Below, one piece after another: positions 7,521-11,846 of a DNA stretch of 11,846 nucleotides. Location: contig MU069538.1 in the NCBI GenBank assembly GCA_002284615.2, positions 526,440 through 538,285 of the forward strand, read 5' to 3'. The stretch is from Dunaliella salina (taxonomy: Eukaryota > Chlorophyta > Chlorophyceae > Chlamydomonadales > Dunaliellaceae). The notes beneath the pieces are model-generated. The model was not told the origin of the DNA. It did not search any database and was given only the letters and a program-made list of their open reading frames with translations. Every line of letters begins with the position of its first letter. Positions within the stretch are counted from its first letter, which is position 1. The position numbers and the translations under genes are program-made.

Positions 7521-7737
7521 CACACAGCAATGGCAGACTCTCATTTTGCCTCCAAAGTTTAAGCCAGAGCTTACTAGCTCCAACATTGCTCACTTTATTG
7601 TACTGGAACTCAGCGTACAGCCAAAATTGATGTTCCACATCAAACCTCAGACCATGCCACCAGAATTCACGAGACACCAGCTCATGAGTTTTGGTGATAC
7701 TAACATTCCTAGTCATGAAAAACATACAAATCAGTGA
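7507..7737 (+). CDS. Unrecognised open frame, possible third exon
   Basis: A plus frame overlapping the end of the previous segment in a different phase, with LPPKFKPELTSSNIAHFIV, LELSVQPKLMFHIKPQ and MPPEFTRHQLMSFGDTNIPS. The composition is protein-like and free of simple repeats. The ACACAG at about 7521-7528 could act as an acceptor, but no convincing donor was found to link it to the frame ending at 7518. No family is recognised. It ends at a TGA at 7735. Confidence 0.3.
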   Translation: MPSSDTQQWQTLILPPKFKPELTSSNIAHFIVLELSVQPKLMFHIKPQTMPPEFTRHQLMSFGDTNIPSHEKHTNQ

Positions 7738-8101
7738 AATGATCTGGGAGGGCAACCCTACCAGCAAAAATCAAGAAGAAAACCCACCTCAGTTCCACAA
7801 AGCATGGGATGAGCAAGATAAGAGCCAGAAAAATGTGCGCAGGGATGAGGTGGCGCATGTAAGCGTTGCCTTTGCCCTCCCCACCTTGCTGGGAGCCAGA
7901 GGAAGCTTGTTGCTGGGCTACTTGGCCTCAAGTGGTCACAAAAAGGACTGTTGGTAACATCAGAGACACAGAGCTCAGGCCTTGGACTGATACTCCGTGG
8001 TTGGCAGAACTCCCACATCTGGGACTGGCAGATATGGCCACTCCATTCCCTTAGTTGGCAATGGTCCACAGCCTGCAACCAGGTAGGATGTGTGTATGTG
8101 T

Positions 8102-8104
<3 letters not shown>
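7738..8104. other. No identified gene; weak open frames
   Basis: The plus frame 7866-8054 contains the protein-like stretch RDTELRPWTDTPWLAELPHL before its stop, and 7691-7957 ends SSGHKKDCW. Neither resembles a known domain clearly enough to name. A degenerate zinc-knuckle reading was considered and rejected. The sequence then grades into TG-rich DNA. Confidence 0.3.

Positions 8105-8191
<87 letters not shown>
8105..8191. repeat. (TG)43 microsatellite at contig edge
   Basis: A pure 87-base dinucleotide run ending directly at the n at 8192. The poly-CV and HTHT frames over it are meaningless. With the CA run at 2197 it marks the two ends of the middle block. Confidence 0.95.
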
Positions 8192-8192
8192 N
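8192..8192. other. Single-n contig join 2
   Basis: A lone ambiguous base between the TG run and the start of the exact 799 bp duplicate. As at 2196, this is best read as a join between separately assembled contigs. Confidence 0.8.
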
Positions 8193-8268
8193 CGCCCCTG
8201 TGTCATGACGAACTGGCTTTGTCAATTTTTCAGCGTTGCTTCCGACGCTTCCCCCACTTGTCCTTTTA

Positions 8269-8334
8269 ATTTTGTATTGCTATGTCCACCTCCATGGGCA
8301 GCTTAGCGGAAACACAGAGGCCTGTAACCAGACC
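8269..8334 (-). repeat. Tail module X, copy X7 (duplicate of X2)
   Basis: Same sequence as X2. It probably does not represent an independent genomic copy. Confidence 0.6.
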
Positions 8335-8776
8335 ATACACTTTCCATTGGATCTCCCGAAACTCATTGTGTAGAGTGTGGCTCGTGTGGCTCGTGTGGCT
8401 CGTTTCAGGCTTCGTGTTCATGCTTTGAAAGTTGAGCAAGCTTCGTGGGACGATTCTTTCTCACCCACATGTGATCTCTGCGATGACCAAGATGACATCC
8501 AGGATCAATAACATGTACTTTTCAGGTGCGCTCATCCTCACGTATGCTCTCTCCAATGCAAGTATGCTTTTTTGTTCTGTGGTTCCCGCCTCTCTTTACT
8601 GCATCTTTCTTCCCAGGTGGCACTGTATGTGCCTACCTTTCACCATGTACATTCTTTTCATATGCGCTCTTTTTTGAATCAGGACAACAACAAGCTTCAT
8701 CATTTTCTTCATGAACTTCTCCCTTTTTACAAACAGGCTAGCAGGTTTTAGTTTTGACTGGAGGTCTTTTTCTTCC
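8335..8776 (+). mobile_element. LINE-A 3'-end remnant, A2 duplicate
   Basis: Same as 1539-1980: RLRVHALKVEQASW from 8407, CDLC, DDQDDIQD, the shared TAA, HVLFRC, then LNQDNNKLHHFLHELL. It joins LINE-B2 through CTTCCTGTGATCC with no intervening element, so it provides the unoccupied site for the 3565-4878 insertion. Confidence 0.75.
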
Positions 8777-9314
8777 TGTGATCCTGTAATCCTGTGTGTG
8801 ATATGTCCTCATGATTCTGTTGAAAGCATGGGGCTCTTGTTGAGTATCATGTGGAATTTTTGCTTTGCCTTTTGATCAGAATGTGCGAAGCCTATCAGGA
8901 CGCCAGGATACCTGCATCTGGATCTGCCTCCGCATGTATGCAGAATGTCAGTAGATTTCGACTGAGACTCACACTCTGAAACTGGAAACTGCCTCTTGGG
9001 GAGATGAGTTTTCTCCTGTGTGCGATCGTTGCTCCTGTGGACAGATCCAAGAGATACATGTTCTTTTCATGTGTCGAGATGAGGGGATCTGTGCTGAGAT
9101 AAAGATACTCCAAGCCTTCTGGACCCTAATTCTTCACTTGCACAACCTTTTTTGCGCCAATACTTGAGTGACCAAATCATTCCTAGTTTCCTCTCTAGTT
9201 TCCTCTTGCAACACAACAAAAAGCTTCCCTTTTTCATTTCTGAGCTTTTGGATTTGCTGTTGGCTGGCGCGGACCAGTTGATCAGCCGAACAGTCTGGCT
9301 TGAGGTCTCCATAT
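8777..9314 (+). mobile_element. LINE-B 3'-end remnant, copy B2
   Basis: Paralogue of B1. The stretch RKPIRTPGYLHLDLPPHV is followed by a 1 bp loss and then a 2 bp loss relative to B1, which break the frame. Downstream, the plus frame at about 9003-9125 reads DEFSPVCDRC, then SCGQIQEIHVLFMC, RDEGICAEIKILQAFWTL. This keeps the finger's His, which B1 has lost, but lacks one residue of QDET. The C-terminal helix region SFLLQHNKKLPFFISELLD and LLLAGADQLISRTVWLEV is open at about 9190-9310. The end runs into module X8. Confidence 0.8.
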
Positions 9315-9379
9315 GTAAGGTAAGGTTACATCGCTCTATCCACCTAAGGGCAGCTGAGCGGAAACAGTGATGTCTGTAA
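9315..9379 (-). repeat. Tail module X, copy X8
   Basis: GTAAGGTAAGGTTACATCGC, CTATCCACC, GGGCAGCTGAGCGGAAAC, then GTGATGTCTGTAAC. The minus-strand stem TCCGC/GTGGA pairs with one G-U. It directly follows LINE-B2, as X5 follows B1, and is the best preserved (GTAAG)n end next to a LINE terminus. Confidence 0.65.
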
Positions 9380-9392
9380 CCAGACCTGGCCT

Positions 9393-9600
9393 GTAGGGGT
9401 TACCCCGGAAACTTCCGGGACCGGATTTCTTCGGATTTCCGATTGTAGCCTAACGGGTGAAACGCGGCCCTAGTGAACGTGGGAGGTCCGGGGTTCGATC
9501 CTGGGTACCGGTAAGGATTTGCCTTGAGCAAGTGGGTCCTTCCCTCAATCAATGCTATCGGACAGTGTCTAATAGCGTAGCTTTTCTTTTCTTTTTCTTT
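9393..9600 (+). mobile_element. tRNA-derived SINE 1 with 13 bp TSD
   Basis: CCAGACCTGGCCT flanks the element exactly at 9380-9392 and 9601-9613. Block D1 has a single CCAGATCTGGCCT at 5509-5521, which is the unoccupied site. Inside are an A-box-like TAGCCTAACGG (9446-9456) and a B box GGTTCGATCC (9492-9501), spaced as in a tRNA-type RNA polymerase III promoter. The 3' end is a pyrimidine tract, TTTTCTTTTC and on. About 50 bases of GC-rich hairpin-forming sequence precede the A box. No acceptor stem closes around the tRNA-like part, so it is not a functional tRNA gene. Confidence 0.8.
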
Positions 9601-10006
9601 CCAGACCTGGCCTAAGAAGAAAAGTTCAAAAAGTTTGGATTTTTGCAAAACCGATAACAAATCATGTCTGTTTTGGTGACTGAAGAAATGCCAGACAGAA
9701 GATGTTGGATCAGAAAGCTCAAATGTTCAGAGTACATGTTTTGCTGTGTACATATCAAAGAATTCATTCCAAGCATGCCCATGCAGAGCTCCATGTCTGC
9801 CAGAATTTTAAGCAATGTCTGGCATTCATGTTTGCTCCTCTGCGAGTCACACTGTGGCACTCCCTAGCCTGGATGGTACCGATTAATAATTAAGAATCCC
9901 GGTATGATTTCGTGCTGATGCCGTCCTACAGTCCAGGTCTTCGTGTAGAAATGCTTTCAGGGCAGCTACCCTTGTGTAAGTGCTTCCTCCATGTATAATC
10001 TAATCT

Positions 10007-10410
10007 AATCTAATTTGCATTTACATTTACATTTAAATTTGGGGACCTTCAGCCAGATTGTTCGACTGATCAGCTTGTGACTGGTCCTCGCCAGCCAACA
10101 TAATATCCATAAGCTCAGAAATAAACAAATAAAGCTTGTTGTTGTGTTGCAAGAGGAAATCCTGCACACCCTGGACACTAACTTGCTGCAAATAAGGTTG
10201 TTCCATTGAAAAAACACCTGAGAAGCAGTTAAACAGGTAAGCATACTTTCTCCTCAAATCACAAACAGCTGCGTTTCTGCACGTCAAAAGGGCATGGACT
10301 TCATCCTGAATCTCAGCGCTAGAGCAGCAATCACACATGAGAGAGATTCGAGAATCCCAAGCCGTTGTCTCCACCTTCATCCTGTGTGCCCTAAGTCTAA
10401 AACGGCTAAC
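10007..10410 (-). mobile_element. 5'-truncated LINE insertion, intact C-terminus
   Basis: A 404 bp insertion bounded by ATAATCTAATCT at 9995-10006 and 10411-10422. Block D1 lacks it at 5965-5985. The minus strand encodes about 125 uninterrupted residues from VSRFRLRAH at 10410 to a TAA at 10033-10035. The protein has CxxC (CDCC), then QDEVHALLTC giving H-x4-C, then VCDLRRKYAYLF, FLLQHNNKLYLFISELMD and a hydrophilic end, LAEGPQI. Only about 25 bases follow the stop: an (ATGTAA)n tail abutting the target repeat. Its intact frame makes it the youngest LINE remnant here, and it is the reference for recognising the B copies. The upstream 12 residues of the open frame, SDSTRLDY and before, belong to the target. 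Confidence 0.85.
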
Positions 10411-10513
10411 ATAATCTAATCTTGTGGAGTCAGATTGTCCAGGCATGTCCAGAAGTGTCCAGGCGTGGTCATGTACAGCCTTTTCAGATGCACTCTCCTT
10501 TTGAAATAGGACA

Positions 10514-10652
10514 CGGGAGCTACGAAGTTACTCGGTAGCTTAACCGGGAATTTCGTACCTTCTCAGGATTCGACCTGTCGGTGGGAGGCTGCAAGCTCTT
10601 TCCTTATTGTATGCGGCCTAAAGGCAAGCTTCCGGAAATCTTTCTTTTTACC
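10514..10652 (+). mobile_element. tRNA-derived SINE 2
   Basis: Inserted within the LINE-A-like tail of D2. D1 reads AATCAGGACAACAACAAG without interruption at about 6058-6075. Flanks are AGGACA (10508-10513) and AGGATA (10653-10658), a short imperfect duplication. An A-box-like TAGCTTAACCGG (10536-10547) and a B-box-like GGATTCGACCT (10566-10576) lie about 30 bases apart. The 3' end is TCTTTCTTTTTACC, pyrimidine-rich as in SINE 1. The body is otherwise different from SINE 1 and shorter. Confidence 0.65.
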
Positions 10653-10983
10653 AGGATAACAACAAGATTCTATAATTTTCTTTATGAACTCCTTGTGTGA
10701 TAGAAGTTCAGACACGGCATTTCAGGCAAGTAGGCACAAACTTGGCTCATGTAAAGACATCAGCTTGGTTCATGAAGTCTCGAAGACGAGCTGGGTTCCC
10801 TAGGGGTGTGCGGGACACTCTGGAGCATTATGCATCTCACCTTGTTTAGTGTGCCAATCGCATCTCTTGCAAATCCCCTCATAAGATCACCCATTTCCAT
10901 GGTAGTGTGTCTTAGGTTTTCACTTGTTGTGACGGAAAGTTGGAAGCACGGAATGCGTTCCGTGTAATATTTTTTCAGCATGC

Positions 10984-11217
10984 ATGTTTCTAAGGATAGA
11001 AAGCAGAAAGTGCAACCGTAGGACAAAGCGCCGGCATCAAAGGCAGCAGCGCGCGCTGTTTTTAGATAGGCTGTATAGGAAGGATCCTCAACTAGAAGTC
11101 CATGCCATGCTGAGGAAGAGGAAGACCCCGCAGGCCACTCCAGTTGCACCACATCGTCGGAATGTTGTATTTCATGACAGCGTTACCAGCTGGGTTACTA
11201 GCTGGTTTCTCAGTTAG
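10984..11217 (+). pseudogene. Possible LINE pre-RT linker fragment
   Basis: The plus frame reads a very basic stretch (NRRTKRRHQRQQRALFLDRL), then YRKDPQLEVHAMLRKRKTPQ and TPVAPHRRNVVFHDS. This looks like the linker between the endonuclease and reverse-transcriptase domains of algal-type LINE proteins, where similar RLY..DP motifs occur. That comparison is from memory and unverified. The frame has no upstream context, because block D2 ends at about 10973. It runs into the left arm of the foldback at 11194 and stops. No RT motif follows. Confidence 0.35.
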
Positions 11218-11320
11218 TAACATAGACCGCAACCGTGCAGTAACCACGGGTTTCCTTGTAACCCCGATGGTTACTGCACGGTTGCGGTCTATGTTACTAG
11301 CTGAGAAACCAGCTAGCAAC
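11194..11320. repeat. Long foldback: 53 bp arms, 21 bp spacer
   Basis: The left arm 11194-11246 and right arm 11268-11320 are inverted copies with two mismatches, both transitions. The spacer can extend the stem partly (CGGGTT...AACCCCG). A 12 bp near-direct repeat, GTTACCAGCTGG/GTTACTAGCTGG (11182-11205), sits at the left edge. No clear target duplication was found. RNA from either strand would form a near-perfect hairpin. It may be a foldback or MITE-type element, or a small-RNA precursor. Open frames across it on both strands are similar only because of the palindrome. Confidence 0.9.
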
Positions 11321-11455
11321 GGTCCTAAAGAAAAGAAAAGAAAGAAAAACTACGTAGGCAGAGAAACTTTTCCTACATCAATTAAGGAAGAGGAGACACA
11401 TTGACTCAAAAAGAGCCGTGTGCCCCCTCCACCACAAAGTATGAAGAAGAGAATT
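11321..11455. other. No gene seen; purine-rich spacer
   Basis: AAAAG-rich DNA directly after the foldback (about 11327-11350), then sequence without a supported frame. It is the 3' flank of the minus-strand RLE-like frame, and no poly(A) or tandem tail typical of a LINE end is obvious. Confidence 0.4.
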
Positions 11456-11845
11456 CTAATGTGGATCTGGAGGGTTGCTAGAAGCTTCTGGCTCTAGAAC
11501 CTGGCTGTGGGAAGTATTCTTGTTTTCAATAGCTCTGCGTGTGGTGACTAATTTGTGGGCATATTGAATAGAATGGGCATGAAGTTGTTGAGCAAGCTTT
11601 GTGGCATGCTGATGATCCAATCCTAGTTGTTTGAATTGCTTGAGGGTATGCTCAGTGTAAATAGTTCCACCTACACCCAGGACAATAGGGTGGATTGTAA
11701 CAGCTTTAGCGTTAATAAGTTTACAGAGGTCTGCATGTTGCTGCTTTGCTGCGTTCAACTGATACTCTGGCCTTGTGTCTTCACAGAACTTTATTTCTAT
11801 TAGGTGCACATGGCGTTCATTTGCATGGAGTTCATGGGGTTGCCT
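11456..11845 (-). CDS. RLE-like endonuclease C-terminus of a retroelement (partial)
   Basis: The minus frame is open from the right edge of the window to a TAG at 11456-11458, 129 codons, so the N-terminus lies outside. Residues 11-21, RHVHLIEIKFC, carry an E-x-K within a beta-strand-like run, then EDTRP. This fits the core of a PD-(D/E)xK or restriction-like endonuclease fold. Next come VTIHPIVLGVGGTIY (49-63), a helical FKQLGLDHQHATKLAQQL and the terminus SSNPPDPH. I recall similar C-termini in green-algal retrotransposon proteins of the kind with a C-terminal RLE domain. This is from memory. The absence of stops suggests a recent or active copy. The acidic residue expected before E-x-K would lie upstream of the window. 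Confidence 0.6.
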   Translation of the reverse strand, partial: RQPHELHANERHVHLIEIKFCEDTRPEYQLNAAKQQHADLCKLINAKAVTIHPIVLGVGGTIYTEHTLKQFKQLGLDHQHATKLAQQLHAHSIQYAHKLVTTRRAIENKNTSHSQVLEPEASSNPPDPH

Positions 11846-11846
11846 C

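Larger units (their letters stand above)
8193..8991. repeat. 799 bp exact duplicate, copy 2
   Basis: Identical to 1397-2195. After 8991 the sequence continues smoothly through the LINE-B zinc-domain region, whereas copy 1 breaks at the n. Copy 2 is therefore the natural continuation of the sequence that ends at 2195. Confidence 0.95.
9601..10973. repeat. Repeat block D, copy D2 (with two insertions)
   Basis: Paralogue of D1 (5509-6381), interrupted by a LINE at 10007-10410 and a SINE at 10514-10652. A plus frame from 9702 reads protein-like sequence (VHVLLCTYQRIHSKHAHAEL, FAPLRVTLWHSLAWMVP), meets a TAA at 9891, and continues in frame as SRYDFVLMPSYSPGLRVEM to a stop near 9997. I cannot name this protein. 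The second half carries the LINE-A-like tail, which SINE 2 splits. Confidence 0.7.

Noticed and set aside
7866..7957. Copia-type Gag zinc knuckle around GHKKDCW
   Set aside because: The spacing His to Cys is one residue short and the two leading cysteines are not in the same frame, so the CCHC pattern is not met.
7758..8306. Long CVCV / HTHT frames over the TG run
   Set aside because: Dinucleotide repeat with an unknown base at its end; the frames also cross a likely assembly join.
9440..9515. A functional tRNA gene
   Set aside because: A and B boxes are present, but no acceptor stem encloses them, and the segment is part of an insertion with a target duplication and a pyrimidine tail, so it is a SINE.
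1..11846. CRISPR array or bacterial operons
   Set aside because: No regularly spaced repeat-spacer pattern, no ribosome-binding-site-led long genes; the content is eukaryotic retroelement debris.

Overview
The window looks like nuclear DNA from a eukaryote dense in retroelement debris, most likely a green alga. That taxonomic guess rests on the style of the LINE (non-LTR retrotransposon) C-termini, on an RLE-like C-terminal domain ending NPPDPH, on tRNA-derived SINEs and on long CA/TG/CAT microsatellites. It is inference from memory of such proteins, not a database result. No complete host gene, rRNA, functional tRNA, CRISPR array or operon is visible. All alignments below were made by eye.

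Layout. Two single 'n' bases (2196 and 8192) cut the window into three blocks: 1-2195, 2197-8191 and 8193-11846. The last 799 bases of block 1 (1397-2195) equal the first 799 bases of block 3 (8193-8991) as far as I can read. The middle block is bounded by (CA)n and (TG)n. The likeliest explanation is that blocks 1 and 3 overlap and block 2 was wrongly scaffolded between them.

With blocks 1 and 3 joined, the window holds two diverged versions of one composite: LINE-C 3' end, short tail module X, LINE-A 3' end, LINE-B 3' end, X, then a roughly 870 bp block D that ends in another LINE-A-like tail. Version 1 is C1-X1-A1 ... X2-A2-B2-X8-D2. Version 2, in the middle block, is C2-X3-A3-B1-X5-D1. 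Each version serves as an empty-site control for later insertions in the other. Five such insertions can be read: a 1,314 bp element at 3565-4878, a 51 bp tail-only insertion at 5705-5755, two tRNA-like SINEs at 9393-9600 and 10514-10652, and a 404 bp 5'-truncated LINE at 10007-10410.

The most interesting signal is module X. It is about 50-70 bp, occurs eight times (two of them the same duplicated copy), and always lies in one orientation. Read on the minus strand it has a short stem-loop followed by a (CTTAC)n-type end. It sits on otherwise unrelated bodies, including the 1,314 bp insertion. This resembles a shared LINE/SINE 3' recognition tail. Also notable are a near-perfect 53-bp-arm foldback at 11194-11320, an open minus-strand reading frame of an RLE-like endonuclease domain running off the right edge, and an unrecognised two-exon-like coding segment near 6962-7520.
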